64,000 nucleotides of DNA from Streptantibioticus cattleyicolor NRRL 8057 = DSM 46488 (GTDB lineage Bacteria; Actinomycetota; Actinomycetes; Streptomycetales; Streptomycetaceae): contig NC_017586.1 of the NCBI RefSeq assembly GCF_000240165.1, positions 496,001 to 560,000 of the forward strand. The letters are read 5' to 3'. The notes under the pieces were generated by a model, which was given only the letters and a program-made list of their open reading frames with translations, searched no databases and was not told the DNA's origin. The first letter of the stretch is position 1. Each line of letters opens with the position of its first letter. A program made the translations under genes and the position numbers. Below are positions 1-14,700 of the stretch, piece after piece.

Positions 1-2700
1 GAACAGGGCGTCGTCGGCGCCGGACACCCGTGCCTCGCGGTACGCCTCGTGCAGCGGCTCCATGCTGCGGAAGGCGCCGTCGCGTACGAGCAGCCCGCGA
101 GCCGTGCGCATGTCGAGCGCCTCGTCGGCGTCGTCGGCGACGGTGAACTCGGCGTTGCCGCCGACGGCCTTGTCGATGGCGTCCATGAGGGCCGGCAGCG
201 TGTGGGCACCGGTCGTGTCGACCTGGTACGTCCCCGAGGCGTTGAGCCTGCGGGCGAAGGCGTCGGCGAAGACCACGACCTCCGGCGCCATGCGGAACGC
301 CTCGCCGATGGCGCGCTCGTGGGCCTTGGCGGCGGTTTCCCATTCCTTCGTCCCGTAGCGGTGCCGGAACCGCGCGCCCTGGCCGGCGAGGGGCAGGCCG
401 GCGGTCCGCGGTCCGGCCGTCGTCGCGGCGTCGTGCGGGAACACCTGCCAATGCGGTTGCGGACGTCCCTTCTTCCTGCGGGCGAAAACGTACGGTCTGC
501 GGTCCTGACCGCTTTCGGTATGAGCCCCGGTCGGCGCGTTGGCCGCGACGGTCTCGTGCCCGTCGACATGTTCGGCGGCGATCCGCCGGGCCCCGGGTAC
601 CACGCCTTCGGCACCCATCCCCGCCCAGCAGGCGAGCACCAGGTGCCGGGTGCCACGGTCCACCCCGAGCTGCCGGATCAGCCGGGCGCTGCGGCGGCCG
701 ACCGCCGCTCCGCCGACGGACTTCGACCCTTCCGGGGTCCAGATTTGGAACAGACCGATGTTGCCGTGCGAACTCCACGCCGTGAAAGCCGGTTTGCCGT
801 CCTCCCGCAGACCGGTGGTGACCGGCACGGGCAGCGAGGTGGACCCCCGGCCCTCTCGCAGGACACCGGGCTTCATGTCGAGCAGCCGCGCGTATTCATC
901 CGCGCGCACGATCCAGTCCGGGCCGCTGAAGCTCGCCTCGCCGAACAGAACGCCGGCGGGCGACCGCAGTTCACGCGTGATGAGCGGTTCCTGCCAGTGC
1001 CGCGCCGCGGGCCGCGTGATCTGGTCGAGCGTGACGAGGGTGTACTCCGTGCCGCTCGCCAGGTCCCGGACGAGTTCGTCGTGCCCGACCTGGAAGACCG
1101 TTTCCCGGGGGAAGACCACCTGGTCGTCGGGGAAACGGGCGAACGGTGCGAACTCGGCCGCCTCCACGGGCTTGTCGAGCCGGTAGACCACCAGGTGGTG
1201 GCCGACGTGCCCGGAGGCGTCCCGCGCCGCGTCGCGCAGAACGGTGTCGAGGCTCGACTTCGCCTGGAAGAGCCGGGGCCGGGCGAACCTCCGTCCCACG
1301 GCCGCGTAGGGGCGAGGCCCATGGCCCGTACCGGGCTCCCACTCGCCCCACACCACCGGGCCCTCGGCCTCCGGCAGCACCAACGCGGATCGCGCGGCCT
1401 GCTCCTCGTGCTGGGCCAGTTCCCGGACCAGTTCGTCGGTGGCCAGGTCGGCGGCCACCTGGGCGAGCCGGTCCGGGGTGCGCTCCTCGGGATGCCCGAG
1501 CAGTCGGCGCACCCCCGGTTCGCGCAGCATCACCAGCGGCAGGGCGGACATCCGGCCGCCGCGGTCCAGGCCGGCCAGGTGGGAGAGAATCTCCTCCCGC
1601 AGCCGGTCCCGGCCCTGCGACGCCGCCGCCATGAGCTTGGCATCGTCCCCGCCGAGCAGGAAGAGCGACACGACGTGGGCGCGTTGGATCCTCGGCATGA
1701 CGCGGCGGTAGGTGGACATCCACTGCCGGAAGGCGTCCCGTCGCCCGTGCCACGCCCGCGTGCCCTCACCGGCGGCCGATCCGCCGTTGAGCCGGTCCGT
1801 CACCGCGTTCCGCAGATCGCTCAGGCCGATCCCGCCGGTCAGCCCCGGGTCGAGCAGGTGCTGCGCCCAGTCGTAGTACGCGGCCTGATGCGGCAGGCGC
1901 AGCAAGGCCAGCGAGAGCCCGGCGTCGCCGGCGAGCGGCCCGTCGTCGAGCTGGTCGGCGGGGTCGAACAGGAACGGGACGAGACCGTAGAGCTGCGAGG
2001 CGTCGGCGTCCACGGAGGAGGCCGTGGTGAAGTCCGGCTCCAGGAGCTGCGATCCGTCGCGCTCGGCGACCCCGGCCCGCTGGGCGGCGGCGAGCAGTTC
2101 CGCCAGCGTGGGCGCCGGGGTACGGGAGAGCGTCCAGCCCAGTACGGCGTTGCGGAAGGCGAGCGCGTTCCCGTTCGGGACCTTCAGGTCCTGGTGGACC
2201 CGCATCACCAGCTCGGCCTGCCGGACCCGATCCGCCTTCTCCGCCGCGTTCTCGTCGGTGAGCGGGTGGCCCAGCTCGGTCAGCCGGGCGGCGAGCGCCG
2301 GATCCGTGGCTGTCGGCTGCGGCAACTGCTTCTCGCCCGCGTAGACCGCCGCGCCCCGGGCGATCGCGGCCATGACCTCGGTGAGGTGGGGCCGGTCCGC
2401 GCCGTCGGACTTGAGCAGCCTGGCCAGTTCGCGGTCCGCGCGGAAGTCCTTGGGCCGAGCGGGCGGGAAGAACAGCCGGTACCGGGCAGGGCTGGTGACG
2501 AGCTTCACCCGGAGCGCCTTGAGGACCCCCTGCGCCTCCGAGAGCCACGCGGGGTTGGACACCACGGCCCGGCCGAACGCGTTCTCGTAGTCGAGCGCGG
2601 TACGGAGCCACTGCTGGCGGTCGCCGAAGTACAGCTGCGGGAACTTCACGGCCGCGTCGCTGACCTTCGGCTGCCCGGCGCCGGCGGGCGGCAGTTGACC
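1..2700 (-). other. Supermodule 4 of the giant protein (incomplete)
   Basis: This is the most C-terminal supermodule visible. It opens with a helical segment (FPQLYFGDRQQWL) that matches the openings of the other three supermodules. It contains the HG...C pair in its most divergent form: the Cys sits in LVLACWAG rather than in WxCSxG. Sequence after the Cys continues off the window, so whether this is the last supermodule is unknown. Confidence 0.7.
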
Positions 2701-5700
2701 CGCATGCTGCTGAGCCGCATCGGTCGGTCCGGCCATCGCGTACGACACCGGGTCCGAATGCGTCCGAGTGCTGTTGGCGGCGAGGCCCATCGGGTGCGCG
2801 ACCGGCTCGCTCTTCGCGTCCAGCGCGACGACGAACGCCGTCTTGTGCTGCGTGTACTCCACGAACCCGGCCGCGTCCATCCCCCGCGCCTTACCGGTGT
2901 TCGGGTCGTACTCGAGAATCCCGTCACCGGTGACCACAGCGGCCTCGGCATGCACATCACTGCCGAACCAGATCCGCGTCCCCACCGGATACGCACCACT
3001 CGACACCGCGGCGTGCAGCGTCTCACGGTCGACTGACACACCACCCAGACGCTCCACCGCGTAATCCACCTGCGCGGCCAGACCACCCTCACTCGCCCAC
3101 TGCCGCACCGTGTCCACCACAGACACCCGCGCGTCCGGAGCCAGATCCAGGAACCGCAAACCTGCCGCGCCATGGCCGTTGTTCAACCAATGCGTCGAGA
3201 GGAAGGCACCGAACCGCTCGATACGGAAGAACCCCTCCGGCTCACCACCCGAACCCACCCAGTAACCCGAGAAATCCGTGTACAAGGACGGATTCGCACC
3301 CATCCTGTCCGCGAACTCCACCGGGGAGCCGTCGGACAGCACCAACTGGGCTCCGGCGGCGGTGTCGGGGGCCATGACGGCGCCCGGCAGCGGGGCGAGG
3401 TTCTGCGGTGCGGCGGTGATGACGGCCCGCACCGCGTCGAGGGCGTGATCACGGTCGGCCTGCGGCACCGGGCGTGCCCTCAGCACCTGGTACGGCTCGC
3501 CGGCGGCGTCCGTCGCCGCCCGGTGCGAGACGACGACCAGCCGTGTCGCGACGGGGATCCGGATGTGGCGGCGGCTGGGGTCGTGCGCCAGCGCGGTGAA
3601 GTCACGGGCCGGAGAGTCCTCCACCTCGACCACGGCACGCCGTGCCGGGTCCTTGGGGGTACCGAGCTTCGCCAGCGCGTCGGCCTCGTCCGGGTCGAGC
3701 TCCTGGAGCCCGCGCATGTCCAGCGTGCGCAGATCCGCGGCGACCCCGGCGGCGGGGAGTTCGATCGGGTAGTACACCAACCCGCCCACCGGCTCGAGTT
3801 GCGTCAGCCCCTCGGCGGCGAGCCCCAGCGTCGCGGGGATCACGTCGGCGAGCCGGCCGACCATGTCGTCCGCCGCATCATCCGTGTCGTCCCGGAGGCT
3901 TTCGTAGTCGTCGTCCGTCGGATCGGCGTGCGCCAGCGCCTCGACCAGGTCACGAAGCTCCGGGTGGCGCAACAGCAACGGCAGTTGGGGGTCCATGCCC
4001 TTGGCGCCGCGTTCCAGCGCCTCGTCGATCTGCTCGTACAGCACCCGGTCGAGCACGGTGATGGCGTGGGTGGCGGGGCGTTCGTCGAGCCACGGTCGCA
4101 GGAACGGGCGGCTCGTGTCATGGCTGAGCAGGTACAGCGCGGTGACGTGGGCGGGGTCCAGCCGGTCGAGCGGTACGGCGGAGGCGCGGGCCGCGGTGTA
4201 CCGGTCCGCCCAGCTGTCGGCGCCCAGGACGCCTTCCTCACCGGCGGGGATGCGCGGCAACTGGTCCGCGGCCGACAGCGTCCGCACGGCACGCGTCAGG
4301 CCGTGCGGCACCTCGATGCCGTCGGGCACGTCGGCGAGGTAGGCGGTGTCCTCGGAGTGCAACCGCCAGTGCGGCAGGCGCAGCCCTTCCGCCGTGTCCC
4401 CCGGGGGCAGGCCGTCGCGCGGCACGAAGGCGGTGTCGACCAGGCCGTACAGGTGGGCCCCGGTGCCCGCCAGCGCCGCGACGAGCGCGGCCTGGTTGCC
4501 GCTCATCCCCGAGTCGCGCAGATCCACCAGGAGAGCGGCGAGCGGGTGGCGCTGGGCGAGCCCCGCGGCGAAGACACCCTTCACGAACGACGGGAAGTGC
4601 TCGCTGGGCAGGTCCAGGTCCCGGTAGAGCCAGTACATGGTCCGCGTGCTCGGTATCGGTTGCCGGTTGAGCACGATCCCGCGTTCGCCGGACAGGACCG
4701 TCCAGGTGCCCTTGTCGACGCCGGGCAACGGGGCTTCCTGGGGGTACTTCGTGGCCGCCGCGGCGCGGACGGCGTCGGCCAGGTCGGTCAAGGACACGTC
4801 GGGCCGGGACGGGTCGAGCGTCACCTTGTACGCCCCGGAGTCGCGGAGCGCCTTGACCGTCCGGCGCAGCGCGGCGAGCGCCGCCGGGTCGTCGGTCAGG
4901 TACTTCTCCATGGCCTTGTCGTACTCACGGGCCACACCCGCCCACTCCGGACGGTTCACCGGGTACCGCGCCGCCTGGCCGGCGAGGTACGGCTCCGCCG
5001 AGGGCACCGGGGTCTGGCCGGCCAGCGGGCTCCTCGGGTGGAAGGTCTTGAGTGCCGCGTCCTTCGGCGCGCCCCAGCTCGGGGTGATGATGGCGAACGG
5101 AAGCGGTGTGGGGAACGTGTTGACGACGACCTGGCCCGCCACCGAGACACGCTGCGGCGGGTGCTCGTCGGCTTCCTGCTGCGCCACCGTCGGCAGGCCG
5201 GGGCGGTCGGCCCCCGCCGAACACGACCACTGCACGTAGGGCATGTCCGGCGCCACGCCCGCCGCCGCGAACCGCCGGGCGAAGTCGATGCCGCTCTGGG
5301 TGCCGCTGAGGAACTTCCCGCCGAACCGTCCCACCGCGAACTTCAGATGCGGTGAGCCGTGGAGTCCGGTGAACACGAAACGGGGCTTGCCGTTGGCGTC
5401 GGTCCCGGTGCGGATCGGCCAGGGTCGCGGGGTGTCGAACGTCTTGGCCTTCGAGCTGGCGAGCCGGTACTCGTTCGTGCCGGGGAGGAACGTGAAGCCG
5501 GGGTGGTGGGTGACGGCTTCCCGCGCGTTGAGGCTGGAGTAGCCGAACCAGACACCCGAGGGGGTGCGGACATCGCGCACCAGGATCTCGTCGTCCCAGG
5601 CCATCTTGGCGGCGGACCGGGGTTCCTCGGTGGCGACGACGTGCCGGTACCACAGCTTCGTCCGGGGGTCCCACGCGTAGCTGTGACCCCGGATCCGCAG

Positions 5701-8700
5701 TGTGGTCGGCCACGGGGAGACGACTTCGCGCTTCTCCGGGGTGCGGGAGGCGACCGCCACCTCACGTACCGCCGAGGACCGCAGGACTTCCACGACCACG
5801 GCGTGATGCGTGCCCTGCGGCAAGCGGTCCAGCTTGTCCTTGGCGTCCTTCAGCGCGGCGGCGCGGTCGAGCATCCCGGTCCGCATGGCGGGGACCGGTA
5901 CGAGCTGGCCCTTGGCCATCCGGAGGTCGGGCGGTCCGCCGAACAACGGCCCCTGCCGGGCCATGGTGTACACCACGTTGCGGCCGTCGGCGGGCTTCGC
6001 CGGCAGGAAGTCCAGCGCTTCCTCGGCCATCGAGGCGTGGCCGCGGATCTCCGCCAGCAACCGGTCGTCGACCCGTCGTACGAAGCCGTCGACCGCCGCC
6101 TTCACCTGATCGGGACGGGCCATCGTCTCCACGACGGCCTGGATGGCCGGGTCGCGCAGCATCAGCAGCGGCCACGAGGTCCGCTTCCTCGGGTCCGCCT
6201 GCGCCCCGGCGGCCTGGAAGAGCGCGCGCACCCGGTCCAGCGCTTGCGCCCCCTTCAGCAGGTCGGGGTCGAGGAACTGCGCGTCGGGACCGGTCGCCAG
6301 GGAAAGCGCCATCGCGTGGCTGGTCGGCAGTTCGCCCCACGCCTCCAGGGTGCCCGGGTCACGGGCCATGTCCCGCAGCGCCTCCCGGCGCCCGTGCCAC
6401 AGGGCCGCGCTGTTGCCGGTCGCCGGTATGTGACCCACGTACCGGCTCATATGCACCGGGGAGAACCAGTCGCCGACCCCGGTGACCTGGGCCGACAGCA
6501 GCCCGGCGGTGTGCTCCGCGTACAACTGGGCGTGCGGGGGCGCCGCCAGCGTCGTCGTGACCGACGCGGGAGGCGGGGACTCGATGTGGCGCAGCCGCCC
6601 CCGGGGTTCGAGGAAGCCGTGGATCCATCCGTGCAGCCGGGCCCGGTCCGTCAGCCACGGGTTGGGCTCGACCTGGGGGTCCCGGAATCCGTGGCGCTTC
6701 GCCAGGTCCAGGAACCACTCGAACGGCAGCGCGTCGGCACGTCGCAGGTGGTACGCCGCCACCGCGTCCCGGAACATGAAGGTGCTCGCGCCCGGCACCC
6801 GCAGGTGGTTGTGGACGGCCAGCATCGTCTCGATGTCCTTGGCCTGTCGCCGCTGCGCGTCCGACAGGTCGGCCGAGCCGTAGAACCCGCGCCGCCGTAC
6901 CTCGGCGTCCCAGTCGGGTTGACGCTGCCGGACACCGGCCGGCTTCGGCAGCTTCGCGCCCTGCGCGTAGCCCGGGGCCACCCGTGCGAAGGCGTCCATC
7001 AACTCGTCGAAGGACGGCGGGTTGGCGGCGTCCAGCAATTTCCGCTCGGCCGCCGCGGTGTCGAACCCGGTCAGCGACGGCTGGTTGTGCAGCAGTTGGC
7101 GGAAGGCGTCCGCCTCGGCGCGGGGTGCCTTGCCGGCGAGCGTCAGCATGTGACCGAGTGTCTTCTGCGCCTCGGCGCGTACCAGCGGGTCCTTCCCCAG
7201 CACCCAGGCGGCGGCGTTCTCGTACTGCTCGGAGCGGCGCAGGTAGTCGGAGCGCAACGGCCCGGTGTAGAGAGCCGGATAACGCGGTTCGTGGACGGCC
7301 GGGAACGTGGTGGCGGCGGATGTGGTGACCGGTGCCGTGCTCTGCTGTGCCGCCGGTCCGGGCTGCGAGGTGGTGGTTGGCGGCTGGGTCTGCTGCGCGG
7401 CGGGCGGGGCCATCGGGTGGGGTACGGGGGTGGGGTGCAGGCTGGTGGCGTCGGGCGCGGTGGTGTGCGGGGCGGCCATCGCATGAAGGGCCGGTGCGGA
7501 TGCTGACTGCGCGGCGGTGGGCTGGGATCCGCGGGTGACGGTGACCAGGTGATGGGGGGGCGAATGCCGCAGGCGCAACGGCACACCGCCCAGTTCCACG
7601 GCGTCGTGGCCGTCCAGGGTGAACGTCGGGGGCTTGGTCACCGTCACCGTGAGCGGCAGGTACCCGGGTGTGCCGCGGTGGCGTTCGTTGAGCGCCTCGA
7701 TCTGCGCGACGAGCGTGCCCCACTGGCTCTTGCCCGGCATGTCGTTGTCCGTCAGCACCCACGCGACGCTGTCCGGACCCATCACGTGCTCAAGGCACTC
7801 CGCCAGTCCGCCGTTCTCCTCCAGGGCCCACGGGCCCGGATGCGGAACGATGACATCGGTGTTGGGCACGTGCCGGCCGAACTCGGTCAGCGAGCCGGAA
7901 ACCAACGACATCTCTCCGTCGGTCCGCACCGCGTTCATGGTGTCCCGGAAGGTGGACTTCATATCCGGGTCGTACGCGCTGAGGTGACCGTGCCGTTGCA
8001 GCGCGCCGGTGAGGAACGCCCTGTCCCCCAGGCCGGCCCCGTCCACCGCCGCCACGACGGTATGACGACGACGGGCGTTCTCCAGCGCCTCGTCGAGCGG
8101 TGTGTACGACTCGACCGCGCGCAGTCGAGCTTGCTGCGTCTCGTGCATCGCCTTGAACCACGGCGTCCCGGCGACCTCGGTCTCCCAGTCCAGCACCCGG
8201 TAGTCGCCGTCCTCGCCCTCGGTCAGAAGGAGGGGCGGCTCGCTCCCCTCGGTCACCGGCGCGCCGACCGGGCCCATCGTCCGGACGGCGGGCGCCGGCG
8301 TGGCCGCGGGCTGCGTCCCCCGGGTGATCATCACCAGGGCGTACGGGCCCTCGTGCCGGAGGAGCAGCGGGATGCCGCCCACCTCTGCGACGTCCCGTCC
8401 GGGGAAGTCTCGGAGCCGCGGGATGCCGTCCGGCTTCGTGACATTCCGTACCTGTTCCGCGAAGTCACGGGCCGGGCGGGGAACGACCGGCGTGACGCGC
8501 GCTTCAAGGGGGAGGTAGCCCGGGGTGGTGCGGTTGTGCTCGTTGATGGCGGCGATCTGCTCGGTCAGCGCCTGTGACTGGCTGCCGCCGGGCAGTTCGT
8601 TGTCGGTGAGGATCCAGGCCCGGCTGTTGGGACCGAGGACGTGTTCGACGGACCACGCCAGGCTGCCGGGCCCGCTCTCGGTCGCCCACGGTCCGGGATG

Positions 8701-11700
8701 CGGGACGAGGAGGTCGGTGTAGGGCACGTGGTGTCCGAAGCCGGTGACCGAGCCGGGCACCAGGTTCATCGTGCCCCACCCCGCGGCGGGCCGCATGCGT
8801 TCGTCGAGCCAGTCCGTCATGGCCGGGTCGTACGCGCTCAGGTTGCGATGGCGGCCCAGGGCTCCGGCGAGGAACAGGACGTCCTCCGCTCCCACGGCGC
8901 CGTCCACGGCCGCCACCACGGTGTTGCGCGTGCTGTTCAGGGCGTCCTGGATCATGCTGAACGGCTCGGCGCCGAGGAGCCGTTGCACATGGTCGGGGTG
9001 GAGCTTCCCGTACCGGTTGGACTCGGTGATCTCCTCCCAGCTCACGATCCGCTGGCCGCCCCGGTCGTTGAGGTCCAGCAGGACCGGGGGTCCGTCCTCA
9101 TCGGAGGAGGAGTCGTCCGACACGTCGAGTGGCCGAGTGGTCGGCCGGGTGCTGATGCTGCCGGGCAGAGGCGCACTGCTCTCTTCGGCGGCCGTGATGA
9201 CGTCCTTGACGCCGCCGAGCGCGGCCTTCCGGTCGGCGGCGGGCATCTCGACGGCCCGCCAAACCTGTTGGGTCCCATCCGTACTGTACGCGGTGACGGC
9301 CAGCCGGGTGTCGTCGGGGTACCGGATGTGGTGACGGCCGGTGCCGGGCGCCAGCGAGGTGAAGTCACGGGCGGTGGACTTGTCGATTTCGACCAGGACG
9401 TGGCGGGTCGGGTCGGCCCCGCCGCCGAGTTTGGCGAGCGCGGCGGCCGGGTCCAGCTCGACATCCTGGAGGCGCGGCAGGTCCAGCGTGATCGTTCCGG
9501 CGGCCGTCGCCGCGTCAGAGATCTCGATGGCGAGGTACGCCGTGCGGTCGATCGGATCCAACTCCGTGAGCCCCTCGGTGGCGAGCCCGAGGGTGGAGGG
9601 GACCAGATAGCCGAGATCCCGCGCGGTCTCCCCGATGCGCTGGGCGAGTTCCCGCATGGCGTCATCGTGTCGGGCGTCGGCCGGAGCGGTGCGTACGGCC
9701 TTGTCGACGGCGTCGCGCAGGCCCTTGTTGTCCAGCAGCGGCGGCAGTTGCGGATCACCGCCCGCCCTGCCTCGTGTCACGGCCTGGTTGACCGTGTCCC
9801 ACACCTTGGCTCCCGCGTCCCCGGTGGTGGTCTCCAGGAACGGGCGGCTCGCGTCGTCGCCGAGCAGGTACAGCGCGGTGGCGTGGGCGGCATCCAGCCG
9901 GTCAGAGATGGCGGAGCTGCCGCCGCCGGGCTTCGGCAGGCTCTGGGCGAGGTGTGTCGTGGCGTCGGTGTACGCCTGCCAGTGCGGCGGGCGCAGACGT
10001 TGCGCCAGATCGCCCGGCGGAAGGCCGTCGCGGGGCGCGAACACGGTGTCGGCGAGGCCGTACAGATGGGTGCCGGTACCGGACAGCGCCGCGGTGAGCG
10101 CGGCCTCGTTGCCGCTCATCCCGGAACGCTGAAGGTCGACGAGGAGCGCGCTGAGCGGGTGCCGTTTGCCGAGTCCCACGGCGAAGACGGCTTTCACAAA
10201 GGACGGGAACTCGTCGCTGGGCAGGTCGAGGTCGCGGTACAGCCAGTACATCGCGCGCGTGCCCGGTATCGGGTACGCGTGTGCCAGGATGCCGCGTCCG
10301 TCCATGAGACGACGCTGCGGGACGACGCCGAGACCGGGCAGCGTCTTCTCGCCGGGGTACGCGTCGCCCGCGGCGGTGCGCACGGCGTCGATCAGTTCGG
10401 GCATGGTCACGTCGGGCCGGGTGGGATCGGCCGTCACCGTGTCTCCACGGTCGACGAGCGCCTGTACCACCTTCCGCGCGGTGTCCCACGCCGCCCGGTC
10501 CTGGGCGAACCGTTCGCCCAGCGCGGTCTCGTACCCGGCCGCGCGGGCCGGCCAGTCCGGCCGGCCGACGGGGTACCGCGCCGCCTGCCCGGCGAAGTAC
10601 GGCTCGGCGGAGGGGGCGGGTATCTCCTGGGTACGGGCGTCGCGCGGCCGGACCGTCACGAACTGCGGTGCGGAGGCCCCCCACCCCGGCCGGAGCACAA
10701 CCACGTCCGGTTCGCCGTCCAAGGTGGCGACCACCGTGGTACCGGCGACGGACTCGCGCTGCGACGAGTGTTCGTCGATCGCCTGCTGGGCCAGCGAAAC
10801 GCCGGGGCGCTTGGCCGCCGCCGAACACGACAACTGCAGGTAGCGCGTGGCCTCTTCGATGCCGGCCTTCTTGAACCGGCGGAAGGAGTCGACCCCGGTC
10901 TGGGTACCGCTGAGGAACCTTCGGCCGTACCGCCCCACCCCGACTTCGAGGTCGGGTGATCCGTGCAGAGCGCTGACCACGAAGTAGGGCTTGCCGTCCG
11001 GGTCGAGCCCGCTCTTCACCGGCCAGGGGCCCCGCGCGGTGGACGACTTCCACGTGCCGTAGTCCTGCTTGTTCCGCGCGTCCCAGACCTTGTGGTGCGT
11101 CGCCTCGGGGAGCTTCGCGAGGTTGGGGTGGTGGGTTGTGGCGTCCCGCGCGTTGAAGCTGGCGTAGCCGAACCACACGCCCTTGGCGGTGCGTATGTCG
11201 CGGACCAGGAGCGGGTCGTCCCACGCTTCCTTGGGGGTGGTCGGCGGCAGTTCCTCGGCGAGAACGTGCCGGTACCACAGGCCGGTTCCGCCGTCGCGGG
11301 CGTAGCCCTGTCGTAGCACACGGAACTTGGTGTGCGAGGGGAAGACGACGTCGTACTCGCCCGGAGCGCGGGAGAAGACGGAGGTGTCGTACGCCGTCTT
11401 GGGCCCCACGGCTTCGAAGAGCACCGCGTGCCCGGTGTCCGGCGCGGTGTCCTTCAGGGTGTCGGCGAGTTTCTTCAGCGCGCCGGAGCGGTCGAACGTG
11501 CCGTTGCGTACGGGAACCGGCACGATCTGGCCGTTGGCCAGCGGGGACGTCGACGTTCCGGCGGACAGTGGCCCCTGCTGGGTCATGGGGTACAGCACCG
11601 AGCGGCCGTCCGCGGGCTTCGCCGGCAGGGCGTCCAGCGCCTCGTCGGCCATCGACGCGTGGCCGCGTACCTCGGCCAGGAACTGGTCGTCCACCTTGCG

Positions 11701-14700
11701 CGCGAAGGCGTCGACTGCCGCCTTCACCTCTTCCGGCGTGGCGGACCGGCCGACGACGCCGCGGATGCCGGGGTCGTGCAGCATCAGCAAAGGCCAGGTC
11801 GACCGGTCCTCGGGGTCGGCCTCGCGACCGGCGGCCTCGACGTGCTCGCGCAGCCGGTCGAGGGCCTGCGGGCCCTCCTCCACGACGGCCGGGCGGAAGA
11901 AGCGGCTGTCGGGGCCGGTCGCCAGGGTCAGCGCCATCGCGTGCCCCTGCGTCATTTGCCGCAGCGCGTCCAATGTGCCGGGGTCGCGCAGCATGTCCCG
12001 CAGGGCTGCCCGGCGGTCGTGCCACAGTGCCTGCGCCGGACCCGACGTCCCGCCGATGTCGCTCAGGTCCTTCCCCAGGCGGGTGGGGGGTATCCAGTAG
12101 CCGAGCCCGGTGACGTCCCCGCCCAGCAGTGGTGTCGTCCGCTCCCGGTACAGGCGCAGGTGCGGTGGCTCCTCCAGCGTGTCGGCCATCCCCTTGTCGA
12201 CGGCCACGCCGGCCTGCCGCAACCGCGTCAGCGGGTCGAGGAAGCCGTGCACCCACCCGTGCACCCGGGACCGGTCGGTCAGCCACGGGTCGGGCTCGAC
12301 CTGCGGGTCGCGGAAGCCGGTCTCCTTGGCGACGTGCAGGAACCACTCCATGGGCAGGGCGTCGGGCCGCGACAGGTACCAGGCGGCCGCCGCGTCGCGG
12401 ACCATGAAGTCGGCGCGGTCGGGGACGTTCATGTGGTCGTAGGCGGTCAGCACCGCCTCGATGTCCTCGGCCTGGCGCCGCTGCGCGTCCGTCAGGTCCG
12501 CCGAGCCGTGGTAGCCGCGCCGTCGCATCTCGGCGTCCCAGTCGGCGCCGTGCCGGGGCAGGCCCGTGGGCTGCGGCAGTTGCTCGTTCTGGTGGTAGTG
12601 GTGGGCGGTCCGGGTGAAGGCGCCCATAAGTTCGTCGAAGGACGGCGGGTTCACCGTGTCCAGCAGTCGCCTCTCGGCGGCGGCGGTGTCGAACCCGGCC
12701 AGTGACGTCTGGCCGAACAGTGCCTTCCGGAAGTCCTCGGTCATCCCGCCGGGTGCCGATTTCGCCCGTGTCACCAGGTGGTCGAGGGCCATCTGCACGT
12801 GTTCTGCCACCAGCGGGTCGCGGCCGAGCGCCGTGGCGACGGTGGATTCGTACGTGGCCGAGGTGGACAGGTAGTGGTCGCGCGTGCCGCCCTCGAACAG
12901 GGCCGGGTAGCGCGGCTGGTGGAGGGCGGGGATGGCGGCCGGGGCGGTGGTCGCGGTCGCGGGCTGGGATGCCGTGCCGCTGTGTTCGGTGGTGGCCGGC
13001 GGGGCCGGAGGGGTGTGGTCGGTCGTGCCCGGCGGCGGGGCCATGGTGTGCGCGACGGGCCCGGGCTGGTGGTGGTCGCCGGTCACCGCGCCACGGCTGA
13101 TGGTGACGATGCGCTGCCCCTGCCGCAGGTGGACGGGGACGCCGCCCAGTTCGGTGGTGGCGTGACCGTTGGAGGTGTCCACCCGGGGTTCGCTGGTGCC
13201 CACCCGCAGCGGCTGGTAGCCCGGGGTGTTCGCGTTGCGCTCGTTGAGGGCGTCGACCTGCGCGGCCACGTCCTCGGGCCGGAGTCCCTCTCCCGTTCCG
13301 TCGCCGGTCAGGATCCAGGCGCGGCTGTTGGGCCCGAGCACGCTCTCCAGCGAGGCCACCAGGCCGTCCGGGCCCTCGAGCGACGGCCACTGCGTCGGGT
13401 GGGCTACGACGACGTCCGTGCGGGGGACGTGCGGGGTGAGGCTGGTGACGGCCTCGGGATCCCGCAGCAGGGTGGCGCCACGGGTAACGGTGACCAGGTG
13501 GCAGGGGGGAGAGTGCCGCAGGATCAGCGGAGCGCCGCCCAGGTTGACGGTGTTCGGGTTGTCGCGTTCCCACGCCCGCGGCTTGCCGATCTCCACCCGC
13601 ATCGGCAGGTAGCCCGGGGTGTTCGCGTTGCGTTCGTTGATGGCCTCGATGTGCGCGGCGAGGTCCCGGTGCTGGCTCTTGCCGGGCATGTCGTTGTCGG
13701 TCAGGACGAAGGCACGGCCGCCCGGCCCCAGCACGTGTTCCAGGCAGCCCGCCAGGCCGTCGGCCCCGTCCCCCAGCGCCCACGGCCCCGGGTGCGGAAC
13801 GATGACGTCGGTGTAGGGGACGTGGTGTCCGAACCCAGTGATCGAGCCCTTGACCAGGGATATCGTCCCCTCCCCCGCGGCAGGCGCCATGGTCTGCTCG
13901 AAGCTGTCGACCATCTCCGGGTCGTAGGCGCTGACGTTGTGCCGCAGCCCCAACGCGCCGGCGACGAACTGCGCGTCGCCGACGCTGCCCCCGTCGACGG
14001 CGGCCACGACGGTGTTGCGGGTCTCATCCAGCGCCGTCCCGAGGTCTTCCAGGTCCTCCACCCCGCGCAGCCGCTGCTGTTGTCCCGGGTGCAGCTCTTG
14101 GTACCACCGGGACGCGGTGACCTGCGGCCACTCGAGGAGAATGCCCTCACCCAGGTCGTCCTGCACGGTCAGGGACGGCAGTTCCTCCCCGGCGGACGGG
14201 GGGAACGCCTGGTACCCCGGCGCCATCGCGCGCGGCACGGGAGCGGGCTGAAGAGGCGGACCGGCCACGTCCCCACGGCCCACGGTGACGATGCGGTAGG
14301 GGTGGTCGGGGCGCAGGCGGAGCGGCACGCCGCCGAATCCGACGGTGGACGAGCCCACCACGGGCTCGCCGATATCCGCGCGCAGCGGCAGGTAACCCGG
14401 GGTGTTGTGGTTGGCCTCGTTGACGGCCCCGATCCGCGCGGCCACGTCTTCGGGCCGGATGCCGTCGCCGGTGCCGTCGGTGAGCACCCAGGCGTGGCTG
14501 TTGCGTCCCAGCGCACCATCGAGGGAGGCGGCCAACTCGTCCGGGGTGGGCCACATCCGCGGGTTGGGCACGACGACATCGGTGTACGGCACCCGCTGCC
14601 CGAGGGTGGTGTGCGGATCCCGCAGCAGCGTGGCACCGCGCGTAACGGTGACCAGGTGGTACGGCGGATCGTGGCGCAGCAGGAGCGGGGCGCCGCCCAG

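Noticed and set aside
9902-13783. A 1,293-codon minus-strand frame in another register
   Set aside because: It overlaps supermodule 2 of the giant frame and encodes Arg/Pro/Ala-rich low-complexity sequence without domains, while the giant frame has repeated conserved motifs there.
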